Below, piece after piece: positions 1-14,120 of a stretch of 64,000 bases of DNA. The stretch is taken from contig NZ_JAJEWJ010000001.1 in the NCBI RefSeq assembly GCF_020687765.1, positions 682,001-746,000 on the forward strand, written 5' to 3'. A model generated the notes under the pieces. It made no database searches and had not been told where the DNA came from. It saw only the letters and a list, made by a program, of their open reading frames with translations. The position numbers and the translations under genes were made by a program. The stretch's first letter is position 1; each line of letters opens with the position of its first letter. This DNA comes from Sphingobacterium sp. FBM7-1. Its GTDB lineage: Bacteria > Bacteroidota > Bacteroidia > Sphingobacteriales > Sphingobacteriaceae.

Positions 1-98
1 AAGTGTACTTTTTGTACGCTTTCACTTTTTAATTTATAGGTGTTTACTTGCTATAACGCGGATGCTGATTTAAAAGAACGCTTTAGCTTAAAAACTGG

Positions 99-4471
<4,373 letters not shown>

Positions 4472-4509
4472 CCTCGTATACTAATAATTTCAAAAAATGT
4501 TAATAAATA

Positions 4510-5646
4510 TTAGGGAATTACGTCATATGCCGCAACATAAATATTCCGCGCATACATCTCCGCATACTGTGGTCCCGAACCATGTCCGCCGCTCGCTCCC
4601 TCCATCTGCATGTTGATAATTAACCAGAAAGGCTTACCAACAAAATCAGCGACATGTGTTGCTTTCTTGTCTCCATCTATGAATAACTCGGCTGCAATAT
4701 GGGTATCGGAAGTTTTGTACATAATCAATTGGTAGCTGTGCCAATCGCCAGCATTCGTTATCTCGGATTTTGTAGTTTGCCAAGATGTATTTTGCCAATT
4801 CGGTCCCGTTACGGTGTTCTGCCAATTGGTATTATTTCCCTTGAACTCCATGATGTCGATTTCTGGAGGCCAATTCCATGCGCCGGTGATCCAAAACGCT
4901 GGCCAGGAGCCCACCATAGTTGGCACTTTAAAATCGCCACTAATGACCCAATAAGGCTTTTCATTTGTCACCGTAATATGGTTTTTGTAATGGATTGCTC
5001 CCGAGTGATAAAATATCCGCAACCAGGGATCTGCACTACTATTACCTTCCCATATCTCCGTTCTATCGGCTTGTATTTTTAGTTCTCCGTCATTCACTAA
5101 CGAAACTTGTTCTTTATACATTCTGGCTGAGCCATTATGGTCTGTGCCCCAAGGATAGAAGATATTCCAATGCTTCTCGAACTTGTCTAAACTCGAAAAC
5201 GTGGTCGAATCCAAAAACACAGTCGGTTCAGGGAACGCGGCAGTTGAAAAACTAACTTGATCTCCATATGATACACCGTTAGATTTGACCACGAACGGAC
5301 GAACATAATAGGTCTTTCCTGGCAATAAATCTGTAAGGTTGACACTAAAACTTCCGCCACCGGAAATCTCTTGTGCAGACACTTTTATATCCTCCACCGT
5401 CGGATTTTCACGCAAAGCATACACAGCACCTCGGGACAAAATGCCAACGTTCCCTTCTGCAATTTCAAAATTTAGGGTGGCTTTATAATAGCCTACGTCT
5501 TTCGTCGAATGATGCTTAAATACAATAGCAACTGGCACTTTTTCAGAAGGTTTATCCTCGGGTTCAGCGGTGCCATGGGCGTTGGTCTTACTACAACTGA
5601 TATATAGGATACACAGGAATAAACACGTTACATGAATAGTTTTCAT
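4510..5646 (-). CDS. GH16 family endo-glycanase lipoprotein
   Basis: A 378-residue lipoprotein (signal peptide, lipobox ending at Cys18) with an N-terminal fibronectin-like repeat (about 40-135) and a C-terminal GH16 concanavalin-type domain (about 145-375). The catalytic signature ExDxxE is visible as EIDIMEF, with E262 as predicted nucleophile, D264 as helper and E267 as acid/base. GH16 enzymes cut internal linkages in beta-1,3/1,4-glucans or galactans such as agar and carrageenan; the subfamily cannot be decided by eye. The first repeat resembles those of the next gene (ALRENPTVED versus ATHDSPTIED), suggesting shared surface-anchored architecture. As the only clear endo-enzyme of the PUL it probably makes the first cut at the cell surface. 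Confidence 0.9.
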   Translation of the reverse strand: MKTIHVTCLFLCILYISCSKTNAHGTAEPEDKPSEKVPVAIVFKHHSTKDVGYYKATLNFEIAEGNVGILSRGAVYALRENPTVEDIKVSAQEISGGGSFSVNLTDLLPGKTYYVRPFVVKSNGVSYGDQVSFSTAAFPEPTVFLDSTTFSSLDKFEKHWNIFYPWGTDHNGSARMYKEQVSLVNDGELKIQADRTEIWEGNSSADPWLRIFYHSGAIHYKNHITVTNEKPYWVISGDFKVPTMVGSWPAFWITGAWNWPPEIDIMEFKGNNTNWQNTVTGPNWQNTSWQTTKSEITNAGDWHSYQLIMYKTSDTHIAAELFIDGDKKATHVADFVGKPFWLIINMQMEGASGGHGSGPQYAEMYARNIYVAAYDVIP

Positions 5647-5724
5647 ATCGATTATTGTTTTAGAATATAAAAGGTGCTCTTCCGCACACGCTTATTGAAC
5701 GGGCGGAAAAGCACCGGACTTAGC

Positions 5725-6963
5725 TTATTCTTCTACTTTAAATACGGTCAGTCCTCTTACGTTGAAGAACTGGTTGCTCGAACTCATTAGGTTGGTGACA
5801 AAACCGATCGTGACCTGCTGAGCCGTAGGATTATCAAAACGGAAACTAATAGTTTGGTAACCGTCTCCTATCCAGCTGAGGTTATAATATCCTAATGTTG
5901 TCGCTGATTCGACAGCAGCAACATCCGGAATATCGCCATTATCAGTAGCTACAAAATAAATCAGGTTGTTTGTGGCATCCACATTCCCTGTAACATTATT
6001 ACGGGTAAACTCGATGACAACTTCATAGCTCCCTGCAGGAAGGGTAGATGTTTGGTGAATTTTTCCGTTATTGATATTTGGTGTTCCCCAGCCAGCTTCA
6101 GCGGACAATACCCCTACTCCTGTATTGTTATCCCAACTTCCTCTTCCTCCGATCGCATTTGCCGCAGCATTACTTTCCCAATGTTCTAACACTCCCCATC
6201 GACCGGATATATTTGTCGCGGTAAATGGATAACCAAGGTTTTTATAAAAAAACAATTGAGGTTTCAATGGGCTGTACTGTGTATAAAACGTATCTATACA
6301 TAATGTATCGGGAAGATACAAGCTTCTAAAAGATATTTCTTTTGCGCCATCTATCTGGTCAATGGAGATCACTTTCTCATTTATTGGCAGTCTATGGGTT
6401 CTCTTCCCTCCTTCAATATCCGTATAAGAAATTTCAGTCGCGAATATACCGGTCGTCAAATCTATATTTCCAAAAGACGCAGTGAGCTGATTATCTAAAA
6501 CAAAAAGCCGTGCATTCTCTACCGGTCGATTAATTAAGGAACTTCTATAGTTTTCGCCATAGGATCTTCCAAAAGCTGGTACCTTCACGGATTTATTTCC
6601 CTGATTGTCATAGGTCACAATGTCGAAGTTATAGATTCGATCTTCTAAATTAGTTATTTCCGCCCGTATGGTATCCACATCCGCGGACCGCTGTATCGGC
6701 AACACCAAAGAATCTCGTCGATTATCCCAATATATTCTCGCTTCTACGATCTTGGGGTCGGCGGTGAGCAAACCTTGAACGACTACTCTATTATTTCCTG
6801 AAAAAACCTTAACGGAATCTATCTTTCCCGTATAGGTGATAACCGGTTTGTCTGCGATGTACTGTTTGTAATCATCCATTTTTTTACAGGACTCGACTCC
6901 CACTACAAATAAGAGAAATCCAACATACATCAGTAATTTATGGTTCTTTAACATCGTTGTCAA
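5725..6963 (-). CDS. PUL lipoprotein, DUF4998/DUF5013-like (surface glycan-binding candidate)
   Basis: A 412-residue lipoprotein (Cys26 in GVESCKK) with an N-terminal DUF4998-like beta-sandwich (about 30-230, recognisable by TYTGKIDSVKVFSGNNRV and ARIYWDNRRDS) and a C-terminal DUF5013-like jelly-roll (about 240-412: GRWGVLEHWESN and VTNLMSSSNQFFNVRGLTV). Proteins of this design are encoded next to SusCD pairs and are thought to bind glycan at the cell surface. No catalytic motif is seen. It lies 18 bp after the preceding gene in the operon. The domain names rest on remembered family motifs; the glycan-binding role is inference from position. Confidence 0.75.
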   Translation of the reverse strand: MTTMLKNHKLLMYVGFLLFVVGVESCKKMDDYKQYIADKPVITYTGKIDSVKVFSGNNRVVVQGLLTADPKIVEARIYWDNRRDSLVLPIQRSADVDTIRAEITNLEDRIYNFDIVTYDNQGNKSVKVPAFGRSYGENYRSSLINRPVENARLFVLDNQLTASFGNIDLTTGIFATEISYTDIEGGKRTHRLPINEKVISIDQIDGAKEISFRSLYLPDTLCIDTFYTQYSPLKPQLFFYKNLGYPFTATNISGRWGVLEHWESNAAANAIGGRGSWDNNTGVGVLSAEAGWGTPNINNGKIHQTSTLPAGSYEVVIEFTRNNVTGNVDATNNLIYFVATDNGDIPDVAAVESATTLGYYNLSWIGDGYQTISFRFDNPTAQQVTIGFVTNLMSSSNQFFNVRGLTVFKVEE

Positions 6964-6981
6964 TCTTAAAAAATTAATAAT

Positions 6982-8178
6982 CTATCTCGCATCCCCATAA
7001 GCTTGAATCTCTCCGATAGCCATATATGTGGATCCATCCCAGTTTTTCGTACTTACAATCCGCAAATACCGTACTTTGGGGGCTTCGAGATCAAATTCCC
7101 AGCTAAATCCTTGTTCCGCGGTTTGATAATCTTCGTCATTTTGTTGTCCAAAAGGCAGTCCAGACGGCTTCGTGGCACTATACTTGCCTAAGAGATGCCA
7201 ATTATTCATTGATCCGTCGGACGGTGGATTGTCTGACCCCCAGATCTCAAATTCTTTTAGGTTACCTTTATAATAATAAGTTCTTCCATTAAAATATTCT
7301 GGATAATCCCATATCACCAACCTACTCAATTTTGCCGTTACCCCTAGATCAACGGTCGTCATGTGAGGCCCCGAATAAGCAGCTTGCGTCATATAGATGC
7401 GCGGCCACCCCATGATGTCGCCGTCCCACATCCCGGCATGCGACGTGGAGGTATGGTTGGGGGCATCTCCCGGTAAGCGATAACCACGGTATCCCGAATT
7501 GGGGATCGCCTCTTCGTATAATGGAGTTATAGCCGCATATAATGTATCTGTATAATTTAACCAACGATCACGAACAACAAAAGCAAACTCTCGTTCATCC
7601 GCATCTAGCCCCCGCATTACTCCTTTTATTTGATCTGTAGAGGTATAAATACTATTGGGATCAGCAATCCATTCGCCATATTCATTTTTTTCCATAATCA
7701 AAATTGCAACGTCAGCCCTATCTTCGTTATTTGCAGTGACCTGTATCCCGCCAAATGCCGCACGGACGTCAAGCGTTCTAAAAATATTCCAAATAGGTGA
7801 TTCCTCTGGATGTACCGTGACTTCTACAGGTTCAGAAGAAACTTCTGACCGATTTACGGCATACAATTTAACACTATACTCTCCTTCTTGAGAAAAACCA
7901 TCTACCGTCAACTGATTGGTATAAAATGACGCCTTGATCGTTCGATTATCGCCGTTCGGCAATCGATACTCCGCTTTAACGTATGCTAAATCCTGATCAG
8001 AAGGCAGTGTATAGGTCAGTACAGCCCCTCCTCTTTTATTTTTTACGGTTATATTACTCACTGTTCCCGGAGGTACGGGGTTATCTTCCAAAGGCTTCAA
8101 CATATTCTCCTCCTCGCACCCAATCCATAAAAACGATGTCGCTAACAGTAAAAAGAATCTCTTTAATAAATTTTCCAT
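6982..8178 (-). CDS. PUL lipoprotein, DUF4959/DUF5000-like with F5/8-type C-terminal domain
   Basis: A roughly 398-residue lipoprotein (Cys21 in LWIGCEEEN). The N-terminal half looks like DUF4959 and DUF5126 beta-sandwiches (GGAVLTYTLPSDQDLAYVKAEY is characteristic), and the C-terminal half, about 230-398, is a DUF5000/discoidin-like carbohydrate-binding fold with TVDLGVTAKLSRLVIWDY and VRYLRIVSTKNWDGSTYMAIGEI. I chose the ATG at 8178 because it is preceded by AAAGGAAA and gives a compact signal peptide; an ATG at 8202 that overlaps the susD stop is possible. It probably acts with the SusCD complex as an accessory glycan-binding protein. No enzyme motif is seen. Confidence 0.78.
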   Translation of the reverse strand: MENLLKRFFLLLATSFLWIGCEEENMLKPLEDNPVPPGTVSNITVKNKRGGAVLTYTLPSDQDLAYVKAEYRLPNGDNRTIKASFYTNQLTVDGFSQEGEYSVKLYAVNRSEVSSEPVEVTVHPEESPIWNIFRTLDVRAAFGGIQVTANNEDRADVAILIMEKNEYGEWIADPNSIYTSTDQIKGVMRGLDADEREFAFVVRDRWLNYTDTLYAAITPLYEEAIPNSGYRGYRLPGDAPNHTSTSHAGMWDGDIMGWPRIYMTQAAYSGPHMTTVDLGVTAKLSRLVIWDYPEYFNGRTYYYKGNLKEFEIWGSDNPPSDGSMNNWHLLGKYSATKPSGLPFGQQNDEDYQTAEQGFSWEFDLEAPKVRYLRIVSTKNWDGSTYMAIGEIQAYGDAR

Positions 8179-8195
8179 AACATTTTCCTTTAATT

Positions 8196-10130
8196 TTACC
8201 ATCCTAGGTTCTGCACTAGATTCAAATTTTGAATCACGGTATTCTCCGATATAGGCCAGAAGTAATCTCTCGGCGATACAAAACGCTGATTGTACACTGT
8301 TCTAATAACATAATAGGATTCTGTTGTTTCTCCTTGCATATTCCAACCGGTTATTGGTTGGTTTAAATGATTAGCGGCCAGTTTCCAACGTCGTAAGTCC
8401 CAAAAACGCTGTCCTTCAAAAGCTAATTCAATGAGTCGCTCCCTGTGTATTATCTCGCGCAATCCGACTTGACTCATATATTTATTGGGGTTATTGGAAT
8501 ATGTAGACCATGCTTCTTTCACCCCTTTTATTCCAGCTCGATTCCGAATTTTATCCACGTATTCAAATATTAATTCGTTTTCAGGGCCATAAGCCTCATT
8601 TAATGCCTCTGCGTACATCAGATAAAGGTCAGCGAGCCTAATCTTGGGCCAAGGGTAATTTTTATATGTTCCTCCATTTACGGTAGTAGTCTGGTTCCAG
8701 TCCACCAACTTCTTGATGAAATATCCGGTCTCGTTAAAGTGAAAAGCGTGCGTACTACCGGCATAATCTGGACGCTTGCTACGAACGACTTTTGAGTCTT
8801 TATCCGTTCCTAATAGCCGAGTATCATATTTATACCAGCGTGCTCCATCAAATGCAAGTGAGGAATAAAAGCGTGGTTCTCGGTCGAAATGTAAACGTGC
8901 TGTCGTGAATCCCGGCTCGATATAGTATTGATCGGCTTCTGTAGCCATACGCGTCTCCATATCATCTACAAAACTGAGTGTTTTATCTTCATTGATCGGA
9001 ACGCCGTTTTTTGTATAAAACATCTTAGCTATTTTCAGCGGTGGCGAAAGTATCTTTCTATTGAAATTATGATTTTCTTCAGCACTTAAGGGTGGCATAG
9101 CATTTTCTTGTAATTGTACGGTTCCACTGTTGGGATCAGCCCAAATATGTTCTTCATTAAATTTTTCACATATGGCCTGTCTTAATTCCAGTTCTAGCTT
9201 TGTCGTATCAGAGACATTCAGATTAGCACCTTCTCTGAAGAAAAACAATGCGTGATGATTCGCCTCAGCAATTTCAATAGCCTCTCTAGCGGCTTCAGCT
9301 GCTGCAATCCATTTTTGAACATCGTACTCCGGATTAAACAATAGTTTGCCATCTGGATTTTTCAAATCAGCGAAATCTGTATTTCCGTTAAAAAGTGGAC
9401 TTGCTGCTAATAATAGTACTTGTGCTTTTACTGCTTTAGCGATTGGCTGCGTAATTCTCCCTAACTCATTTTGGATATCTCCGATTTCAGGAGGTAAGTC
9501 GGTTACACATTCGTCTAATAGGTTAACAATATAAGCGAAGCCTTCTTCTACCGTATTTCGAGGAACATCCATCACTTCCTTAGGAGCGTCGACATCAATA
9601 TCATCGTCCATAATCGGAACAGGTCCATAAAGCCGCATGAGATAAAAATGGAAATATGCTTTTAAGAATTTCCCTTCTGCAACCCAGCGCGCGCGCTCAT
9701 TTGGATTTATATCCGGCACCAAATCGGGATTAGACATGTTTTCAACAAATATATTACAATGCCTTATACCTTCATATAGTCCTCGTGTTGCATCATAATT
9801 CCCATACCAGTAGTTTACGTATGGATCGACTATACGCTGATTACCTCGCGCTATTTCGAAAGCAGCTGGTGATATGCTCGTCTGATAAGGGATCCAGATT
9901 TCATCCCCAGCAAGAAACGCAGGATTATTGTATAATGATCCTTCTTTCGGAATATAATTATATAACGTGAATAAATATTTTTCTGCTTCTACTCGTAACC
10001 TGAACGCGTATTCTATGGTAGCCACATTGTCTGGAACGATATCCAAAAATTTGCTACAAGAAGTTTGGCCAACGAATAACGTAGTACCTATTCCCGCCAT
10101 TACGATATATTTTTTAATTCTGACATTCAT
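8196..10130 (-). CDS. SusD/RagB family glycan-binding outer-membrane lipoprotein
   Basis: A 644-residue SusD-type lipoprotein (lipobox QTSC, Cys25, followed by SKFLDIVPDN, the usual SusD start). TPR-like helices around ARWVAEGKFLKAYFHFYLMRLYG and the C-terminal segment LYLMYAEALNEAYG...IRNRAGIKGV...ELAFEGQRFWDLRRWK are diagnostic. It forms the lid of the SusC transporter and captures oligosaccharide before import. It starts 3 bp after susC ends, so the two are co-translated. The protein is somewhat longer than most SusD proteins (about 500-600), with insertions in the middle. Ligand identity cannot be read from the sequence. Confidence 0.95.
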   Translation of the reverse strand: MNVRIKKYIVMAGIGTTLFVGQTSCSKFLDIVPDNVATIEYAFRLRVEAEKYLFTLYNYIPKEGSLYNNPAFLAGDEIWIPYQTSISPAAFEIARGNQRIVDPYVNYWYGNYDATRGLYEGIRHCNIFVENMSNPDLVPDINPNERARWVAEGKFLKAYFHFYLMRLYGPVPIMDDDIDVDAPKEVMDVPRNTVEEGFAYIVNLLDECVTDLPPEIGDIQNELGRITQPIAKAVKAQVLLLAASPLFNGNTDFADLKNPDGKLLFNPEYDVQKWIAAAEAAREAIEIAEANHHALFFFREGANLNVSDTTKLELELRQAICEKFNEEHIWADPNSGTVQLQENAMPPLSAEENHNFNRKILSPPLKIAKMFYTKNGVPINEDKTLSFVDDMETRMATEADQYYIEPGFTTARLHFDREPRFYSSLAFDGARWYKYDTRLLGTDKDSKVVRSKRPDYAGSTHAFHFNETGYFIKKLVDWNQTTTVNGGTYKNYPWPKIRLADLYLMYAEALNEAYGPENELIFEYVDKIRNRAGIKGVKEAWSTYSNNPNKYMSQVGLREIIHRERLIELAFEGQRFWDLRRWKLAANHLNQPITGWNMQGETTESYYVIRTVYNQRFVSPRDYFWPISENTVIQNLNLVQNLGW

Positions 10131-10133
10131 AAT

Positions 10134-13100
10134 TTATATATTAATTTGAAGACCTAAGTTATATGTCCGTTGCACGGGATACCCTAAACCATTGCCTCCC
10201 ATTTCAACATCCCACATCTTGAAATTACTCCAGGTAAATACATTGGTCATATTCGCATATAGCCGTATAGAGCCTATATTAAAACGTTCCGTAAGGGATC
10301 GAGGTGCATTATATCCTAACTCTATGTTCTTTAAACGCAGGAACTCGCCACTACGCATCCACCAGGTAGACTGTCTGTTATTATTGGCGATAAAATAATC
10401 ACTTAGTCGTGGAAAAAAAGCATACATATTTCGGTTTTCTTCATTCCAATGGCTTTCAGCAATCGCTGATAACAAACCGTTTTGCGCTCCACCATTCCGA
10501 ACAAACGGTGTGATGTTTTCTGGGTTTATAAAGAATGATGATTTACCGGAACCTTGAAAGAAAAAGGAGAAATCCCAACCTTTGTATCCTGTTGTTCCTC
10601 CAAAGCCATAAATTAACTCTGGTGATGTCGGATAACCAATAGGTACAGCGTCGTTATCCGTAATAATATCGTCCCCATTCATATCCCGGTATTTGATATC
10701 CCCCGCCAGATAATCTCCGAATTGCTGCACAGGCGAATTTTCTACGTCATACTCATCAATAAACAAACGCTCTGCAATAAGTCCAAAGGGTTGCGCCACA
10801 GAATGTCCAAGTCTATAGCGATAACTCATATGTTCAGGATAGAGCAATTCGTCAATTTTAGTAATTTTAGACTGTGCGAATGTCACATTTCCTCTATATT
10901 GAAAAAACCATCCGGAAAACGTACTTTTTTGATACTCCACAGAAAGGTCTACCCCTTGTCTTTCTGTCCGTCCGGTATTTGAACTAGGCACGGCCTGTAA
11001 GCCAATAGTAGAGCCGATATGTGATCGAGTCTCTAAGATATTAGACTTGTAATCCCTATAAGCGTCTACGACAACATTCACTTTGCTGTTGAATAACGAA
11101 ACATCCATACCTAAGTTTATCTGTCTCGAAATTTCCCAACCGATATTATGATTTGCATATCGTGTTACGTTAACCCCCGGTCTATGATAACGGTAATCAT
11201 ATCCAAACGTTGATCCATAATCTCCGTTGCCGATATTCACCTCAGAGAGGTAAAAGAACCTATCGGCGTCGGCACCAATCGCATCATTTCCGATAATTCC
11301 ATAAGTGGCCCGAAATTTCATATCGTTAATGGTCGATTTTAGTGGTTCAAAAAACCGTTCATTAGAAATGCGATAGGCTAGACCAAAGGAAGGGAAAAAA
11401 CCAAAGCGCTTGGATTCATGGAATTTCTCTGATCCGTTATACCCAAAATTAAATTCGGCAAGATAACGGTTGTCGTAGCCGTATGTAAAGCGTCCAGAAA
11501 TACCATGATTTCTTTTTGGTAGTCCCAATTGCAGGGTTTCGATCCCGTCTCTAGATATTTTATTGTCCTGGAAGATCGTTACAAGCATAGCTGAAAGATC
11601 ATGCTTTCCAAAAAGCCGCGCATAGTTTGCTACAGCCTCCATATAAATCGTTGAGTTAATATCCGACCCGCTCATGGAATAGTTCAGGAATTCACGTCCT
11701 GTTGGCTGCACCGCACCTTCTGTCCCGTCATTCAGCACGGATAGGTCGACGGTATTTGTTGCTGGATCCAATCTCGACGAATAATAAAAGGGGTTATAAG
11801 CACGGGATGTCTGTCCATATGCATACCGCCTGACGTACCCCATCGCCCGTACACTTAAACCCTTGGTTATCATATCTAAATTTTGCTTAATCTCCACCTG
11901 AGGCATCAAATTCGAGCGATTGTATTGTTGATATCCCCGTACTAGCTCCGCATAGGGGTTTGTTAAAAGCTCCCCATTTATTGAATTCCCTTCACGTACA
12001 ACAAAACCACCAAAGAGGGGGTGCTGGATATGTGGCATATATTCCGCTGGGTACACGGCCGGAAACTGGACGGGATTAGACCACAATGCCCTTCTAAAAT
12101 GATCGGCACCAGAACCCATAGGGCCATTATAATCATCAAACTGTCCATATAAGCGTACGATGGCCTGTGTAGTCTTCGTTAGATCTATATCTACATTCGA
12201 GCGCAGTGAATAACTGATTAATTTAATATTGTTATTAAAGTTATTTGAACCATGACGTTTTAAAATTCCGTTGTCAATATTCATCGTTCCAGACACGTAG
12301 AATCTAGCTCGATCACCGCCTCCGCTTGCACTCATATTATATCCATGATTGAATGTATAATCGTTAATCAACATATCTACCCAATCATTACTAGGATAGA
12401 GATAAGGATCGGTTCCTCTAAGTGTATGTTCAATTTTTGATTGTGTATAGGGTGTCGGCTTTTGTACAGGCCTGGTTAATACGGCCTCATTCGCCAAATT
12501 CATGTAGGTGATATTATCGGTCAATTGGATATTGCGTGTGTTTGTCGACAGCTTACTTTCAGCTCTAACCATAAATTTAGTAGTTCCTTGACTTCCCATT
12601 TTGGTCGTAATTAACACCACCCCATTAGCGCCTCGAGCACCGTATACAGCTGCCGCAGTAGCGTCTTTTAAAACAGAGAATGCTGCAATATCATCGGGCT
12701 GTAGCCTTGCCATGTCGGTTTGCGTCGATTCAACGCCGTCAATTAAAATAAGTGGATCTACTTTTCCAGGACCAAATGATCCTAAACCTCGGATAAAAAA
12801 TTCTGCATTGTCTGCTCCTGGTTCCCCTGAACGTTGGTAAGAAATCATTCCCGGTACGCGGCCGGCTAACATTGTTGTCAGGTTAGAGGTTGGTCCCTTA
12901 AGTTCTTTGGGAGCTACTGTCGTAATAGCACTCACCATCGACGCCTTTTTCTGAGTTCCGAATCCGACAACAACAACGTCTTCGATTTCTTCACCGCCTA
13001 ACTGTTCCATCACAATATTGAGGTTATAAACTCTTTGGGTATTCGGGACCTCTTCTATCAGATCTTTTTCGACACGCTGGTAACCCACATAGTTATAAAT

Positions 13101-13364
13101 TAATGTGACGCTTGAGGCTACGTCAAATGAATATTGTCCGTTTGCATCCGTGATACCTAAATTCACTCCGTTTTTCACCGACACTGTCACGCCGGCCAAA
13201 GGGCCATTCCCATCGGACACTGTCCCCTCTACCCGAACGTCATCCGTTTGGGCAGACACGAACTGTATACTGTATATAGACAGTATTAACATGAACAAGC
13301 TCCTAAAATAGTGCTTGTGGTAAATAGTTGGTTTTCGCATAGTTATTCGTTTATAATTCTTCAC
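10134..13364 (-). CDS. SusC/RagA family TonB-dependent outer-membrane transporter
   Basis: A 1076-residue SusC protein: signal peptide ending VSAQ near residue 39, a carboxypeptidase-D regulatory-like domain (about 43-120, VRVEGTVSDGNGPLAGVTV), a TonB plug (about 130-260, with VVVGFGTQKKASMVSA and LKDATAAAVYGARGANGVVLITTK) and a 22-strand barrel to the C-terminal LGLQINI. It imports oligosaccharides released by the surface GH16 enzyme using TonB energy. It lacks the N-terminal STN secretin-like domain, so it is not an anti-sigma signalling receptor. An ATG at 13340 (MRKPTIYHK) is an alternative start. It is the first gene of the PUL; no HTCS, SusR or ECF-sigma/anti-sigma gene is visible in the window. 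Confidence 0.95.
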   Translation of the reverse strand: MKNYKRITMRKPTIYHKHYFRSLFMLILSIYSIQFVSAQTDDVRVEGTVSDGNGPLAGVTVSVKNGVNLGITDANGQYSFDVASSVTLIYNYVGYQRVEKDLIEEVPNTQRVYNLNIVMEQLGGEEIEDVVVVGFGTQKKASMVSAITTVAPKELKGPTSNLTTMLAGRVPGMISYQRSGEPGADNAEFFIRGLGSFGPGKVDPLILIDGVESTQTDMARLQPDDIAAFSVLKDATAAAVYGARGANGVVLITTKMGSQGTTKFMVRAESKLSTNTRNIQLTDNITYMNLANEAVLTRPVQKPTPYTQSKIEHTLRGTDPYLYPSNDWVDMLINDYTFNHGYNMSASGGGDRARFYVSGTMNIDNGILKRHGSNNFNNNIKLISYSLRSNVDIDLTKTTQAIVRLYGQFDDYNGPMGSGADHFRRALWSNPVQFPAVYPAEYMPHIQHPLFGGFVVREGNSINGELLTNPYAELVRGYQQYNRSNLMPQVEIKQNLDMITKGLSVRAMGYVRRYAYGQTSRAYNPFYYSSRLDPATNTVDLSVLNDGTEGAVQPTGREFLNYSMSGSDINSTIYMEAVANYARLFGKHDLSAMLVTIFQDNKISRDGIETLQLGLPKRNHGISGRFTYGYDNRYLAEFNFGYNGSEKFHESKRFGFFPSFGLAYRISNERFFEPLKSTINDMKFRATYGIIGNDAIGADADRFFYLSEVNIGNGDYGSTFGYDYRYHRPGVNVTRYANHNIGWEISRQINLGMDVSLFNSKVNVVVDAYRDYKSNILETRSHIGSTIGLQAVPSSNTGRTERQGVDLSVEYQKSTFSGWFFQYRGNVTFAQSKITKIDELLYPEHMSYRYRLGHSVAQPFGLIAERLFIDEYDVENSPVQQFGDYLAGDIKYRDMNGDDIITDNDAVPIGYPTSPELIYGFGGTTGYKGWDFSFFFQGSGKSSFFINPENITPFVRNGGAQNGLLSAIAESHWNEENRNMYAFFPRLSDYFIANNNRQSTWWMRSGEFLRLKNIELGYNAPRSLTERFNIGSIRLYANMTNVFTWSNFKMWDVEMGGNGLGYPVQRTYNLGLQINI

Positions 13365-13726
13365 ATTTTAGATCATTCTTTTTCAAGAACGTGTTCATCA
13401 CCATTGACGTGATGATCTTACGTTAATTTTCGCTGCTAGGGATCTTCTAATAGGTTAATTTTTTCCATAAATAGTTCTTCGTTATGTTAGTTCTTTAAAC
13501 TTATTGCTCACCATAAAAAAACCGTCCATGAGAATCACGTTCTCAAAAAGATATATTGCCATACCTCAGGCGTTCTACAAGATGCGTTCTAAATGCGGTT
13601 TTGGGAATTAGTTATTTGCAGTGATTTTTTTAGTTAGCTACTTACAAATTCCATTTCAAATGTCTAGATTAAAAAAAAAATCGGTGTTGATTTTTCATTC
13701 AAAAACATCAAAATATAATTCATTTG
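13365..13726. promoter_or_regulatory. Upstream region of the PUL, no gene; inverted repeat at 13529-13545
   Basis: About 360 bp without a credible ORF between susC and the GC-rich stretch that follows. It must contain the susC promoter. The only clear symmetry is TGAGAA-TCACG-TTCTCA at 13529-13545, roughly 165 bp upstream of the susC start. It could be an operator for an unseen regulator or a small hairpin. No match to a known site was recognised. Confidence 0.35.
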
Positions 13727-14098
13727 CTTCCGGAATGGCAAAGCACGGTGAAATAACAACACTAAATGCGTACGCATTTGCGGAAGTGCGATGACGACGG
13801 ACGAGGAAGACGCATCGTACCCCTACGACATGAGCTTGCCGGGCGCCGTCGCAAAGTTACACGCTATAAACCTATCGTTTGCCTCTGCGCACACATTCTT
13901 CGGGGGCGCGCTGAAGATCCGCATCCGGGTAAAAATGTCGTGAACCTACCACACGTGGAATGAGGATACCTTGCTTTATCTAGCGTGTATAAGTGCTCGG
14001 ATGATAGTCTTGAAATCCGGTTGACGTAATGATTAAGCTGAATTAATTTTCTTGCATATAAAAAGGGCCCTCCCAAGTACTTTTGGGAGGGCCCTTTT
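13727..14098 (+). ncRNA. Candidate structured non-coding RNA
   Basis: A roughly 370-bp stretch, clearly richer in GC than its surroundings, with no convincing ORF on either strand and ending on the plus strand in a strong hairpin plus T-run. Complementary segments in consistent order are: CTTCCG 13727-13732 with CGGAAG 13781-13786, enclosing the palindrome AAATGCGTACGCATTT at 13764-13779; CGACGG 13795-13800 with CCGTCG 13846-13851, enclosing TCGTA/TACGA (13815-13819, 13824-13828, loop CCCC); and TACACGCTA 13858-13866 with TAGCGTGTA 13981-13989, enclosing TCTTC/GAAGA (13897-13901, 13913-13917). I looked for RNase P, tmRNA and riboswitch core motifs and did not find them. Strand and limits are inferred from the terminator. 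Confidence 0.4.
14061..14098. terminator. Strong bidirectional rho-independent terminator
   Basis: A 16-bp perfect stem (AAAAGGGCCCTCCCAA with its complement), 6-nt loop GTACTT, with T-runs in both directions. It ends the minus-strand SDR transcript and any plus-strand transcript coming from 13.7 kb. Confidence 0.9.
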
Positions 14099-14120
14099 TG
14101 CCCATTTCATTATTTAAGGT

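Noticed and set aside
13766..14076. Open frames on both strands in the GC-rich stretch upstream of the PUL
   Set aside because: The translations are Arg/Cys/His-rich, have no family features or start signals, and lie on top of RNA-like inverted repeats. They are by-products of GC-rich sequence.
13727..14098. RNase P RNA or tmRNA at this place
   Set aside because: GAGGAAG and AATCCGG resemble RNase P pieces, but the GAGGAAAGUCC core, other conserved regions and the tmRNA tag or tRNA-like ends are absent.
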